Counted from the first letter of the stretch, positions 33,425 through 42,254 are shown. The stretch: 44,021 bases of DNA from Oceanobacillus damuensis (GCF_001618145.1 NZ_KV392045.1:32764-76784), one strand, 5' to 3'. The notes: a model not told the origin generated them from the sequence alone. Translations and numbers: made by a program.

Positions 33425-34391
33425 TCATGTCACTGGTGTTTTAGCGGCATTTCCACCTATCACCGCTTTTAAATTATCGAAACATAGATTAATCATCGTT
33501 GTTCGTGTATCTTCACTTGCGGACCCGATATGCGGAAGACATACCACATTTCTCATTTTTGCGAGGGGGTGTTCGGCACTAATTGGCTCATTACGGAATA
33601 CATCAAGCCCTGCCGCTTTTATTTCCCCTGTCTGAAGAGCGCTTTGCAAAGCATCTTCGTCAACAACTCCACCGCGGGATATATTGATAAAAATGGCGCT
33701 TTTTTTCATTTTTTTAAAAGCATATTCATCAAATATAGCTTCCGTTTCTCCGGTCAATGGAACGACAGAAACGATAAAATCCGATTCCGTCAGCAATTCG
33801 TCAAAGCTGGAATAAACCGCCCCAAGTTGCTTTTCCGCCGTTTCTTTACGTGTACGGTTGTGATAGCGAATGTTCATATTGAATCCTGTGGCACGTTTCG
33901 CTATAGCTTCCCCGATTTCTCCCCATTCCTAATATTCCAATGGTTTTATGGTGTATATCGGAGCCGGCAAGCAGATATGGCGCCCATTCCTTCCATTGAT
34001 TGTTTTTAATGAAATCATTCGCCTCAACGACCCTTCTTGCGGTGGCCATCAGTAAGGCGAACCCAAGGTCAGCAGTTGTCTCTGACAGTACATCCGGCGT
34101 ATTCGTAACCGTTACACCATGCTTTTTAGCAGCCTCCAAATCTATATTGTCATATCCCACTGCAAGATTAGCCACTATTTTCAGATTTGCTGCTTGGGAC
34201 AATAGTTCTTCATCTACCCGATCACTGAGAACAGTAAGCAGACCATCTGCTGTTTTTGCCTCTTCCAATAAAACTTCTCTTGGAACAGCTTCATCCTCTT
34301 TCTCCCACATTCTAACCGAAAAGTTTTCCTCCAAATCCGCAAGCAAAGACTTCGGAATTTTCCTCGTTATATAAATTGTTTCTCTCCCCAT
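33425..34391 (-). pseudogene. D-2-hydroxyacid dehydrogenase, disrupted by a one-base frameshift
   Basis: The frame from ATG 34391 (ribosome site AAGAGGTG) encodes the N-terminal half: LKIVANLAVGYDNID, TPDVLSETTADLGFALLMA and TIGILGMGR. It then breaks at 33916-33918, where an extra T on plus (A on minus) follows GILGMGR. Removing it restores IGEAIAKRATGFNMNIRYHNRT in the next frame. That frame continues with the catalytic Arg/Glu/His set (NISRGGVVDE, AGLDVFRNEP, LPHIGSAS) to a stop at 33425. The restored protein would be about 322 residues and resembles glyoxylate/hydroxypyruvate reductases. Sequencing error cannot be excluded. Confidence 0.85.
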
Positions 34392-34413
34392 TAAATCACC
34401 TCTTGTGCAATCA

Positions 34414-35376
34414 TTACAGCCAGTGTAACACAGGTATCTCCCAACTTTCAGCATCGACACCCACTGTTCTGTAAAAACTGCCAAGCTGCTTTTCATAATC
34501 TGCCTGCAGACTGATTAGCCTTTTTAATTCCTTTTCATTAGGATTGGTGAATCCCTCTGCAATAAAATCATAGAGATGTACAGGAAAGAGTAATCTAGCG
34601 TATACCAACCGCCATCCAAAGACGGATAAAGGGGAGATTGTCTGATAATCATTCAGGAAACCTATTATTTTCTCTGGACTGTCATTTTTCAAAAAGGAAT
34701 AGCGTATATATTCTGCAATATCTCTTGCAGGATGATCATACACAAGCTGATCTGTCCATATGATGGATTGCTCCGGAGACTGACCAAAGCGAATGAATGT
34801 CGTTGTCCCTTGGTCAGAAGCCAGAATGCGTCTTTCGCGTTCGCTTTCCTGCAGATACTGAATGGCATTTTCGCTTGTTCCGATTAAATAAGGGAGAAAA
34901 TCCATCAGTGTCCGGTAATAGTCGGAAGGCTTCTTTCTGGCCTCTTTTTCGATAACGTCCTCAAATGCAGTTAATTTTTCTATCCACAGATCCTTCCACT
35001 TGCCATAGCTCGATATCGACTTTGGCTCATAGCTGAATTTGGAGCCTGTTTGATGAAGCTTCGCCAGATGGATTCCTATCGGCTCGTTGTGCTGCCGATT
35101 CATTGTTGGAAGATGCAAAACCATCCAGGAATCATCTGCAAATGCAGTCCACCATTCCCCATTTGCATTCCTGATTGGCATGGCAATACCTTCAACGGAA
35201 TTTTCGCTCAAATAATAAGAGAGGGCTGCTTGTTCCATTAGTATCGTTTCCCTGTTCCTTCCAGAAATGGTAAAATAAAAAGTGTCACCCTGCCTGTATC
35301 CTTCTTTCGTTCCAAAGAATAATTTTTCCTCCACGTGGATACGGTAATGGATATTCAGCATTTCTTCCAATGACAA
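34414..35376 (-). CDS. yutH: Spore coat-associated protein YutH
   Basis: This 320-residue protein has a distant CotS/aminoglycoside-phosphotransferase-like fold: the region QAALSYYLSENSVEGIAMPI (about 49-68), GIHLAKLHQTGSKF (about 101) and WTDQLVYDHPARDIAEYIR (about 208-226) match YutH. The start is TTG 35376, 6 bases after GGGGAG. It is divergent from yutG with about 83 bp between. Kinase-like fold but no complete catalytic HxDxxxxN motif, so it is probably structural. Confidence 0.85.
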   Translation of the reverse strand: MSLEEMLNIHYRIHVEEKLFFGTKEGYRQGDTFYFTISGRNRETILMEQAALSYYLSENSVEGIAMPIRNANGEWWTAFADDSWMVLHLPTMNRQHNEPIGIHLAKLHQTGSKFSYEPKSISSYGKWKDLWIEKLTAFEDVIEKEARKKPSDYYRTLMDFLPYLIGTSENAIQYLQESERERRILASDQGTTTFIRFGQSPEQSIIWTDQLVYDHPARDIAEYIRYSFLKNDSPEKIIGFLNDYQTISPLSVFGWRLVYARLLFPVHLYDFIAEGFTNPNEKELKRLISLQADYEKQLGSFYRTVGVDAESWEIPVLHWL

Positions 35377-35459
35377 AGCAATCTCCCCTTTTTCTCCTTT
35401 TAATAAAAGTGTATGAAGGAAAGAAAGATATTTTAACTATAATATGAAAAGGTGATTAT

Positions 35460-35975
35460 ATGGATAAATACACGAAAAAAAGCGAACTGGAAGTAAAAGC
35501 AAGAAAATTACTGACACAACGTGGAGTAGAGTTGGATGATATTGCTGAACTGGTCTATTACCTGCAATCGAAGTACCATGAAAATTTATCCATGGACGAA
35601 TGCCGACATAATGTTGACCGCGTACTTACCAAAAGAGAAGTGCAAAATGCCATTCTTACAGGAATTCAACTCGATGTGCTGGCAGAACAGAAAAAACTTG
35701 ATCAACCATTACAAAAAACAATTGAAATTGATGAAGGACTTTACGGTGTGGATGAGGTTATTGCATTATCCATTGTTAATGTTTATGGTTCCATTGGGAT
35801 GACCAATTTCGGTTACATTGATAAGCAAAAGCCTGGTATACTGAAAAAATTAAATGATAAATCCAGCGGAGAGATCCATACTTTTCTTGACGACATTGTC
35901 GGTGCGATTGCAGCTGCAGCATCCAGCAGATTGGCACATAGTGATGCAGAGGATATGGATGAAGTTGATATTTAA
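35460..35975 (+). CDS. yutG: Phosphatidylglycerophosphatase A-related protein YutG
   Basis: The 171-residue protein belongs to the YutG/PgpA family. Its C-terminal half carries the signature YGVDEVIALSIVNVYGSIGMTNFGYIDK (in parts, about 94-121) and FLDDIVGAIAAAASSRLAH (about 140-158), but it lacks the TM helices of classic PgpA. AAAGGTG precedes ATG 35460. In B. subtilis it also neighbours yutH. Phosphatase activity is unproven. Confidence 0.88.
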   Translation: MDKYTKKSELEVKARKLLTQRGVELDDIAELVYYLQSKYHENLSMDECRHNVDRVLTKREVQNAILTGIQLDVLAEQKKLDQPLQKTIEIDEGLYGVDEVIALSIVNVYGSIGMTNFGYIDKQKPGILKKLNDKSSGEIHTFLDDIVGAIAAAASSRLAHSDAEDMDEVDI

Positions 35976-36037
35976 AATCATGCCAGTATATTAACAATCA
36001 GTTATACTTCTTTGAAAATACAATCAGACGATCATGT

Positions 36038-36076
36038 AAACACACAGCAATAAGAGCGTACTTGCTGTGTGTTTTT
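36038..36076 (+). terminator. Terminator of yutG
   Basis: A perfect 13-bp stem (AAACACACAGCAA at 36038-36050 with its complement at 36062-36074), followed by T. Confidence 0.88.
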
Positions 36077-36121
36077 GTTTGTGATCAATTAATTTTTAGA
36101 AGTATTGGGGGAGGGAATAAT

Positions 36122-37042
36122 ATGAGTGGAATGGAAGTTTTAAAGGCATTTGGTTTCGACCCAACAGAAGAGCCCGAAAGTATTTATCCTTTCTCTCCGG
36201 TATTCCGGGTGAATGATTATATTGTAAAGCGTACCAAAAGTCCGATGGCAAAAGCGAACCGCCTTATTTCTTATACATCAGCCTTAAAAGAAAAAGGGAT
36301 TAATATAGTAACCCCCGTGAAACTGGGTGCTGCCAATCCACAGGAAATCGGGGATGACGTCTATGTCGTCTACCCATATATTAATGGATCCGTATATTCG
36401 GGGCAACAGCATGAAATTTACGAAGCCGGTAAATTGTTGGGGAAAATCCATCTACATTCACCTATCGAGAATACATACGAACTGGAGGAATACGACGTTT
36501 TTGATTTTAATAATGAAGAGGTAGATGAAAGTATAGAAAATATAAAAAGACATAAGGAAGGTGCAGGTTCTTCCATTGATAGTATTCAATTAAAAGAGAA
36601 GTTATTGCGGATTGTCACCCAGCAGAAGGAATTAAAACGTCTACCCTTACCATCAGTTGCAACACCGCATGATTATAAGGCCAATAATTTAATCTATACA
36701 GCTGAGCCTTTCCTGATTGATCCCGACAATGCTATATGGATTCCAAAAATTTTTGATTTGGCACTTGTATTACTTTTATTCCATAATGAAATGGCAACAG
36801 CACCTGCCCGTATATTCTCCCCTGCTGAATGGAAAGTATTTCTATTGGGTTATAAAGAAACAATGACTGTTACCGAAATGGAAATCGAAATGTGGAGCAA
36901 AGCGGTGGAGCATGTGTTTCTTGATGAAGTAATGTGGTTAATGGCAGAGGTTGAGGAAGATTGGTCTCATCTATCACAAGTAAAGCTATTTGAAAGCATT
37001 GTTGAGCTATTGTTTGATACATCTGAATATCGTTTGGATTAA
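36122..37042 (+). CDS. Aminoglycoside phosphotransferase-like kinase
   Basis: The 306-residue protein has a choline/aminoglycoside kinase-like fold: the N-lobe with VFRVNDYIVKRTK (ATP Lys, about 27-39), VVYPYINGSVYSG (about 81), the catalytic loop TPHDYKANNLIY (about 201) and LIDPDNA for the metal Asp (about 217). The loop has His-Asp-x4-Asn, so activity is plausible. ATG 36122 is chosen because GGGGGAGGG is 7 bases before it; the frame opens 20 codons earlier. Substrate unknown. It stands alone, bounded by terminator hairpins. Confidence 0.75.
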   Translation: MSGMEVLKAFGFDPTEEPESIYPFSPVFRVNDYIVKRTKSPMAKANRLISYTSALKEKGINIVTPVKLGAANPQEIGDDVYVVYPYINGSVYSGQQHEIYEAGKLLGKIHLHSPIENTYELEEYDVFDFNNEEVDESIENIKRHKEGAGSSIDSIQLKEKLLRIVTQQKELKRLPLPSVATPHDYKANNLIYTAEPFLIDPDNAIWIPKIFDLALVLLLFHNEMATAPARIFSPAEWKVFLLGYKETMTVTEMEIEMWSKAVEHVFLDEVMWLMAEVEEDWSHLSQVKLFESIVELLFDTSEYRLD

Positions 37043-37063
37043 TTTTTAATTCGTATCTTATGT

Positions 37064-37103
37064 AAAAGGAGATGACGTGCGTCCCTTTTCACGTCATTCT
37101 CCT
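37064..37103 (+). terminator. Probable terminator of the phosphotransferase gene
   Basis: AGGAGATGACGTG (37067-37079) pairs with CACGTCATTCTCCT (37090-37103) with one bulged T. The T run after it is weak. Confidence 0.6.
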
Positions 37104-37289
37104 ATTTAGAATAATTTGAAACAATATAATTCTGCAATTATTAACTCAACATTCGCACCAAGAAAATTAGCTTAAACAGTTAACTGGGTTAAACTTCGAA
37201 TGTCTCTAATAATCCCCTTGCGAACCTGATGAAAATAAGGCTATTTATCAAGATGGTATGCTTTTTAATTAGTGCATAGTAGATAGAAA

Positions 37290-37440
37290 CTGCGACGCAG
37301 GATAAGGAGCTCCGACGACCGCTCTGGGAAATACACTGCGCTTTCCACGGGCGGCTGGTGAGCCCCTTCATGCTAACGCATTTCAGTGTCTCACCTATGC
37401 CTCTCTTCCCGTAGGAGTCTCCGTGTATTTCCTAGAGCTG
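37290..37440. repeat. GC-rich palindromic repeat, family D, element 1
   Basis: It begins CTGCGACGCAG. GGAAATACAC (37327-37336) pairs with GTGTATTTCC (37423-37432), with CTCT/AGAG around. The middle contains the GCGGCTGGTGAGCC and GTCTCACCTATGCC pieces. This resembles repeats commonly seen between genes of Bacillaceae (from memory). Confidence 0.7.
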
Positions 37441-37496
37441 GTTGAGATTGCTGCTAATAAACTGCATACGTAATAAAAATATAATGATACAGCTTC

Positions 37497-37640
37497 ACCA
37501 GTTCGGGTGAGCGGCGGGCGGTGACTCCTGCGGGAAAAGCACGTGTCCGAAGACCAGAAGAGTGGTTTTCTCTTCGGGGCTGAGGCCGTGCCCGCGGAAA
37601 GCATCCGCCCAGAGCGATCCCGGACGGCAGCAGATGCACA
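37497..37640. repeat. GC-rich palindromic repeat, family D, element 2
   Basis: GGGCGG (37516-37521) pairs with CCGCCC (37605-37610), and TGCGGG and GCACG pair with CGTGC and CCGCG inside, leaving a loop around the CCGAAGACCAGAAGAG part. It is much richer in GC than its surroundings and has no gene. Confidence 0.7.
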
Positions 37641-37845
37641 TATCTCCTAATAAAACCTGAGTTACGTCGCATCTTATATAAACTGCGAATAAAAAGCTGT
37701 AAAACTAAAAGAACGATGGGGTCTAAGTGTATCCAGGCTGCTCCGTGCAAATAGTTAATCCAAAGTCAACTTGAGCAGTGCAACTCACGCCATCCTAATT
37801 CTTCCAAGGATTATTTATCCATTTCCTTCTGTGAAAGTTGAGTTA
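37641..37845. other. Rest of the 800-bp gap before yutF
   Basis: The gap 37043-37845 holds the terminator and the two D elements. Between and after them only AT-rich sequence is present; I saw no gene, promoter or RNA. Confidence 0.5.
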
Positions 37846-38616
37846 TTAAATATACGGAATCCATTCCCTTAGGCTATGTACAGCATATGTTGGCTTCGTT
37901 TCAAGATTCTCCAATTCACGAAAAGATGTCACCCCGGTAAAGACCATTAATGTATCCATTCCTGCATTAATCCCCGCCTTAATATCGGTATTGTAATTGT
38001 CGCCAACCATCAGAGTATTCTCTTGTGACAAACCTAGAATGTTTAAAGCCTCCTTCATTATAACCGCTTCCGGTTTTCCGATAAATATTGGTTTTTGCCC
38101 AGTGCTTACAGTAACAACAGATGTCAATGATCCGTTTCCAGGGAGCAGACCTCGCTCGGTCGGGATTGCAATATCGCTATTGGTGGAAATGAATGATGCC
38201 CCATCGCGTACAGCAAGACATGCCTTCGCGAATTTTTCATAGGTCACCTGGCGATCGATTCCCATAACCACAAAATCAATCGATTCTTCTGTAATTGTCA
38301 AGCCACTTGCTGCGAGTGCATGATGCAGCCCTTCTTCTCCAATTACAAAACAACGGGCTCCCTCCTTCTTGGAACGGATATAGTTTGCTGTTGCAACACT
38401 TGTAGTCACCACCTGCTCCGGTGTTGATTTTATACCCATTGAATTCAGCTTGTTGGAAACATCCTCCTGCTTTTTGGAGGAATTATTGGTAACGAATAAG
38501 TAAGGGATGCCATGTGTGAACAGTTCATCTACAAACTCTGCAGCTCCCTCAATCGATTCAGTCCCGCGATACATGGTTCCATCCAAGTCGATTAAATAGC
38601 CTTCATATTTTTTCAT
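37846..38616 (-). CDS. yutF: HAD-family phosphatase, NagD/AraL type (YutF)
   Basis: The 256-residue HAD hydrolase has motif I DLDGTMYRG (nucleophile Asp in LIDLDGT, about residue 10), motif II TNNSS (about 43), the motif III Lys in GKPEAVIMKEAL (about 180) and motif IV GDNYNTDI (about 205). The C2b cap lies between. ATG 38616 follows GGAGGG and agrees with YutF length; the GTG six codons earlier sits in the ribosome site. YutF-type enzymes dephosphorylate small sugar or nucleotide phosphates. Confidence 0.9.
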   Translation of the reverse strand: MKKYEGYLIDLDGTMYRGTESIEGAAEFVDELFTHGIPYLFVTNNSSKKQEDVSNKLNSMGIKSTPEQVVTTSVATANYIRSKKEGARCFVIGEEGLHHALAASGLTITEESIDFVVMGIDRQVTYEKFAKACLAVRDGASFISTNSDIAIPTERGLLPGNGSLTSVVTVSTGQKPIFIGKPEAVIMKEALNILGLSQENTLMVGDNYNTDIKAGINAGMDTLMVFTGVTSFRELENLETKPTYAVHSLREWIPYI

Positions 38617-38635
38617 TGAAACACTTCCCTCCACG

Positions 38636-38672
38636 TAAAAAAAGATGATTCCATCGACTCAATCATCTTTTT
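38636..38672 (-). terminator. Terminator after the cysteine-containing regulator
   Basis: On minus, AAAGATGATT (38670-38661) pairs with AATCATCTTT (38650-38641), followed by T. It overlaps the regulator's stop codon. Confidence 0.8.
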
Positions 38673-39297
38673 CCGGCTTTGTTATCGTCCACCTGCACAT
38701 AGGCTCCCCTTTTGTTATGAAAGTGTGAGCCTCCACTTCACTATAAGGAAAGACCTCCTCAAACAGTTTTTTCTCATTTGTGCACATCTGGGGATAGCAG
38801 GTAGCGATATTGGCAACAGGGCAATGGAAATTTCTTATTTCATAATTACCCGCATTCGTCCTCTCTACCTCCAGCATATATCCCTTTTCATTCTGCTTAC
38901 GAGCCAGCTCAGTTATTTTCTCATCGAAATCCTCTGTTTCCATAGCTTCTTTTAAATGGGCTTTATCCCGATCGGTATGCTTATTCAAGAACTCCTGAAC
39001 CGCTTTCTTCCCGTGTAATTCTTCCAGATCCTGAAGCAGTTCCAAAGGGAGATTTTTATATTGGTCGGGGAAAGTTTCATGTCCCTTACCAGTCAATGCA
39101 TACGTGTAATATGGCCGACCGATTTTCTGTTTATGCGCATCTTTTCTCACCAGTCCCTGCTGTACAAGTTCGTGAAGCTGTTTTCGTACAGCAATTTCCG
39201 AAATGGAAAAATGCTCCATAATGGTATCAATCGTCGCTCCACTGTTCTTTTTAAGGGTATTCAACAGCTTTTCTTTTGTCGGTGTATGTTTACTCAT
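38659..39297 (-). CDS. HTH regulator with C-terminal cysteine cluster (SufR-like)
   Basis: This 212-residue protein has an N-terminal winged helix-turn-helix (about 5-70: TIMEHFSISEIAVRKQLHEL, KIGRPYYTYALTGKG) of the kind in SufR/DeoR-like regulators. The C-terminal part (about 150-205) holds Cys159 (NFHCP), Cys167, Cys172 and Cys201, spaced like an iron-sulfur site. SufR proteins sense Fe-S status and repress suf genes, but no suf genes are in view. ATG 39297 follows AAAGGTG; the GTG three codons earlier is less likely. It is 12 bp downstream of yutE and probably co-transcribed. Confidence 0.8.
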   Translation of the reverse strand: MSKHTPTKEKLLNTLKKNSGATIDTIMEHFSISEIAVRKQLHELVQQGLVRKDAHKQKIGRPYYTYALTGKGHETFPDQYKNLPLELLQDLEELHGKKAVQEFLNKHTDRDKAHLKEAMETEDFDEKITELARKQNEKGYMLEVERTNAGNYEIRNFHCPVANIATCYPQMCTNEKKLFEEVFPYSEVEAHTFITKGEPMCRWTITKPEKDD

Positions 39298-39308
39298 CAG
39301 AATCACCT

Positions 39309-39746
39309 TTATTCACCGGAAAAAGCGTTAGCTACTCCCAGTTCGTTTTTTAAATAGGTGCGAATGTGACTGCTGAACTGTTCCAATATCTCCTGGTCAT
39401 CCATTAATGTTTCATGCAAGATAGTATGATTGACATCAGTATAATCATTAACGAGCATTTTGCGCAATATGATAAATGATTTGTATGCTTGCTCTTCTTC
39501 TTCAGGCAATACCTTCTCATCAATGAGAATATCAATAATGTCTTCGTAACTTCCAGGGTCGCGCATGATAAATCCGTCAATCATCATGTTACCGACATCA
39601 AGAATCGATTCAATCAGTACATGAATTATACGCTCCAGACTTAATTTTTCCATTCGACTGCTGAATGATTGTTTTTTCACTTCCTGAAGGATTTCTTCCA
39701 TATATAAAAGCGTTTTCTCAATTTTACTTTGATCAACAAAATACAT
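39309..39746 (-). CDS. yutE: YutE, DUF86 (HepT-like) protein
   Basis: The 145-residue helical protein belongs to the DUF86 family, whose HepT members are RNase toxins of the HepT-MntA pair. The HepT motif R-x4-H-x-Y is present as Arg95-KMLV-Asn100-D-Tyr102, so the His is replaced by Asn. No MntA-type nucleotidyltransferase gene is adjacent. GGAGGT precedes ATG 39746. The name follows position between yutF and yutD. It may have lost nuclease function. Confidence 0.82.
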   Translation of the reverse strand: MYFVDQSKIEKTLLYMEEILQEVKKQSFSSRMEKLSLERIIHVLIESILDVGNMMIDGFIMRDPGSYEDIIDILIDEKVLPEEEEQAYKSFIILRKMLVNDYTDVNHTILHETLMDDQEILEQFSSHIRTYLKNELGVANAFSGE

Positions 39747-39857
39747 TCATATTACCTCCGATAACTGCCTATAATTTTATCATATCATATTCTTTATGAA
39801 TATAAGTTAAAACATGATATATTTAAAAATAAGACACTTAATAATGAGGGAAATCAA

Positions 39858-41279
39858 ATGAAAGACAGATCAATTATTGATATGGATGCGACTGGTCTAG
39901 CCAGGGCCATTCAACAACGGGAAGTGACTAGTGCTGAAGCTGTTTCAGTGTTTATCAAACATATACTCGAAGAAAATGCGGAAATTAATGCAATGGTTGA
40001 AGATCGATTTGAAAAAGCTTTGGAGGAAGCCAGCGAAATGGATTCCATGCTTGAAAGAAATGAGATTAAAGGGCCATTGCATGGTGTTCCAATCAGCATA
40101 AAGGAATCCCTGCATGTTGCAGATATGAAAACAACTGGCGGTCTCGAGCATCGGCAGGATTTAATATCCAAGGAAGATGCAGCGGCTGTTACCCGTCTTA
40201 AAAATGCTGGTGCAATAATTTTAGGCAAAACCAACACACCTGCTCTATGTTTTTGTCAGGAAACGGAAAATAAGTTATATGGAAGAACCAACAACCCTTG
40301 GGACTTAACTCGCACTGCCGGTGGGTCAAGCGGTGGTGAAGGAGCCCTGCTGGCAATTGGTGGGGCTGCTGCTGGCATTGGTTCTGATATCGGTGGCTCC
40401 ATTCGTTTTCCTGCCCATTTCAATGGGATTGTCGGTTTCAAGCCTGGGATGAATCAGGTTTCAACTGCCGGACATTTTCCTCAGGCAGTTAACCCGCTAC
40501 AGCAACGGATGCATACAGTTGGGCCGATGGGAAAATCCGTTCAGGACATGAAACTGCTATACCAGATCCTTTCCGGCTCCTCCACAGAACAAAAAACACT
40601 GCAGCGGTTCCGGATTGAAATACTGCCAGGAAATATCGATTATCCTTTATCACAAAAAACAAGGGACATTCTTGATCAGCTGGAATTGTTTTTGGAAAAA
40701 ATCTATTCCACAAAGCGGGCAATGCCACCTTATTTCAAAAATAGTGCCCTCATTTGGCAGGAAATCATGTCGATTGAAGGAAGCAGATTAATTGAACTGG
40801 AAGCATATAACAATGACAGATCCAATGTCTATACATCCTTTTTCAAGGAAAAATTCACGCAGCGTACAAAGGTTCATCCATATCTTTCCTGGGCTATCAT
40901 GGCGGCTAAGATGTTCCGTCCATCCACGAAGCGCATTCGTGAAATAGAAGCAACACTCGAACAGGGTGATGAGCTGCTGGCGACTTACTTAAAAAATCGT
41001 CTGTTGATCTTTCCGATTTACCATTCAGGAGCCCTTCCGCATGGTCAGGTCTTCAAAGAAATCTTTTCCATTCGAAAGACATTCCTGCTGCACATGCCCT
41101 ACACGGCATATGCGAATGTCTGGGGACTGCCTTCTTTGACAGTGCCTGTTGGAGTCGATGAGAACAATATGCCAGTCAGCGTTCAAATTATGAGCGCAAA
41201 CGGTAATGAAGATGCGGTATTCCGCTTAGGAAGACTGCTCGAGAAAAAATTCAGAGGTTATGTACGGTGCAAAAAATAA
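39858..41279 (+). CDS. Amidase-signature hydrolase
   Basis: This 473-residue amidase has the Ser-cisSer-Lys triad: Lys82 in ISIKES, Ser157 in GGSSGGEGA and Ser181 in GSDIGGSIRFPA. The spacing (24 residues between the serines) and local sequence resemble fatty-acid amide hydrolase more than the GatA subunit, and no gatB/C is near. Substrate unknown. GAGGG precedes ATG 39858. It interrupts the order yutE-yutD seen in B. subtilis and is likely an insertion relative to that order. Confidence 0.85.
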   Translation: MKDRSIIDMDATGLARAIQQREVTSAEAVSVFIKHILEENAEINAMVEDRFEKALEEASEMDSMLERNEIKGPLHGVPISIKESLHVADMKTTGGLEHRQDLISKEDAAAVTRLKNAGAIILGKTNTPALCFCQETENKLYGRTNNPWDLTRTAGGSSGGEGALLAIGGAAAGIGSDIGGSIRFPAHFNGIVGFKPGMNQVSTAGHFPQAVNPLQQRMHTVGPMGKSVQDMKLLYQILSGSSTEQKTLQRFRIEILPGNIDYPLSQKTRDILDQLELFLEKIYSTKRAMPPYFKNSALIWQEIMSIEGSRLIELEAYNNDRSNVYTSFFKEKFTQRTKVHPYLSWAIMAAKMFRPSTKRIREIEATLEQGDELLATYLKNRLLIFPIYHSGALPHGQVFKEIFSIRKTFLLHMPYTAYANVWGLPSLTVPVGVDENNMPVSVQIMSANGNEDAVFRLGRLLEKKFRGYVRCKK

Positions 41280-41415
41280 GCTGTTTTCCAAACGAATGCT
41301 GCTGCCAAAACACTTTTCCATTTGTGAGGGCTGTAGAGTTAACTTACGATACATTTTATATCACTGCGAAGCCAGGACAAAATTTTCAAATACAGAAATA
41401 AAACATAAAGCCAAA

Positions 41416-41455
41416 TAACAGTCAGTCCATAGAAATGGCCTGGCTGTATTTTTAT
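41416..41455 (+). terminator. Probable terminator of the amidase gene
   Basis: ACAGTCAGTCCAT (41418-41430) pairs imperfectly with ATGGCCTGGCTGT (41435-41447), followed by T. It is about 140 bp after the stop; the space between shows nothing else. Confidence 0.6.
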
Positions 41456-41577
41456 TGGTCTTGAAAGTAATTCTATTTTTCCCTCCAGTGATTTACGGTA
41501 CGCTTCACCTGATTATAATTCCTTTGTTTATACACATACTATAATTGCTTAACCTAAATAAAGGTGGCGATTTACAA

Positions 41578-41832
41578 ATGGAAAAAAATCATAAAGAGGA
41601 ATACGCCAATTTTCCCAATGTCGATAAACAGAAAAACCAGTTAATTCCGGAAGAATTCCCTGAAGGTGCTTATGGTTCGGCAATTAATATAGAAGAGAAG
41701 GTAACAGGAAAATCGGAGCCATGGAAGCCTGGACAATATCGTGACAGTGCCTTTGTTTTTCCGGATAAAGATCAGCATGATGGATTACCAAGGCAGGCAG
41801 ATGGCGCCCACCCCACACATGACAGTAAAGAT
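41578..41832 (+). CDS. Small acidic hydrophilic protein of unknown function
   Basis: The roughly 85-residue product has no signal or TM segment and is rich in Lys, Glu, Asp and Pro, with a central PEEFPEGAYGSAIN and SEPWKPGQYRDSAFVFPDKD. It looks like an unstructured or spore-associated small protein of Bacillaceae, but I do not recognise the family. ATG 41578 follows AAAGGTGG. Upstream, CATACTATA at 41535-41543 also fits a sporulation -10 (CATAnnnTA), so sporulation control is possible. Confidence 0.6.
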
Positions 41833-41892
41833 TAAAACAGTACAGAAGCGAACCTTTATAACAAGTTTTTATTTTCCCGCTTGCGAAAAATA

Positions 41893-41917
41893 GGCAACAG
41901 ATTTGAAATCTGTTGCC
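41893..41917. terminator. Terminator shared by the acidic protein gene and yutD
   Basis: GGCAACAGATTT (41893-41904) pairs with AAATCTGTTGCC (41906-41917). On minus a T run follows, on plus CCTTCTT; it sits between converging genes. Confidence 0.75.
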
Positions 41918-41978
41918 CCTTCTTATGATGATCAGATTAATTGAAATGTTCTGCTCTATATGAATAACAATTATGGCA

Positions 41979-42254
41979 TTACTTTGGTAATTTTTTCAGT
42001 ACAAAATAGGCACATCCAAAATTACAGTATTCCAGAAGATAATCCTCCAAGGTACCAATTTTGGAGTCGATGGAGGCTTTTGAATTTCTATCTTTATAGA
42101 ATCCTTTTAAACGAAGCTGGTCATAACCCCAGTCTCCCACAATATAATCATATTTTGCCAAGATTTCGGAATAGCGGGCTTTCAATGCTTCTTCCTGAAA
42201 TCCATCTTTATTGTTTTCTATAATTTCGTATTTCTTTCCGTTCAGTTCGACCAA
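41979..42254 (-). CDS. yutD: YutD-family protein (DUF1027)
   Basis: The roughly 91-residue protein matches the YutD family: YEIIENNKDGFQEEALKARYSEI (in parts, about 9-31), YDYIVGDWGYDQLRLKGFY (about 35-53) and the end EYCNFGCAYFVLKK with two Cys. Its function is unknown. TTG 42254 stands 6 bases after GGGGTG; GTG 42263, nine bases upstream, overlaps that ribosome site, so the shorter form is preferred but uncertain. Confidence 0.88.
   Translation of the reverse strand: MVELNGKKYEIIENNKDGFQEEALKARYSEILAKYDYIVGDWGYDQLRLKGFYKDRNSKASIDSKIGTLEDYLLEYCNFGCAYFVLKKLPK

Noticed and set aside
37454-37750. Minus-strand open frame of about 98 codons over the D2 element, rich in Arg and Pro
   Set aside because: It lies wholly over a palindromic repeat, has no ribosome site and has a composition typical of spurious frames in such repeats.
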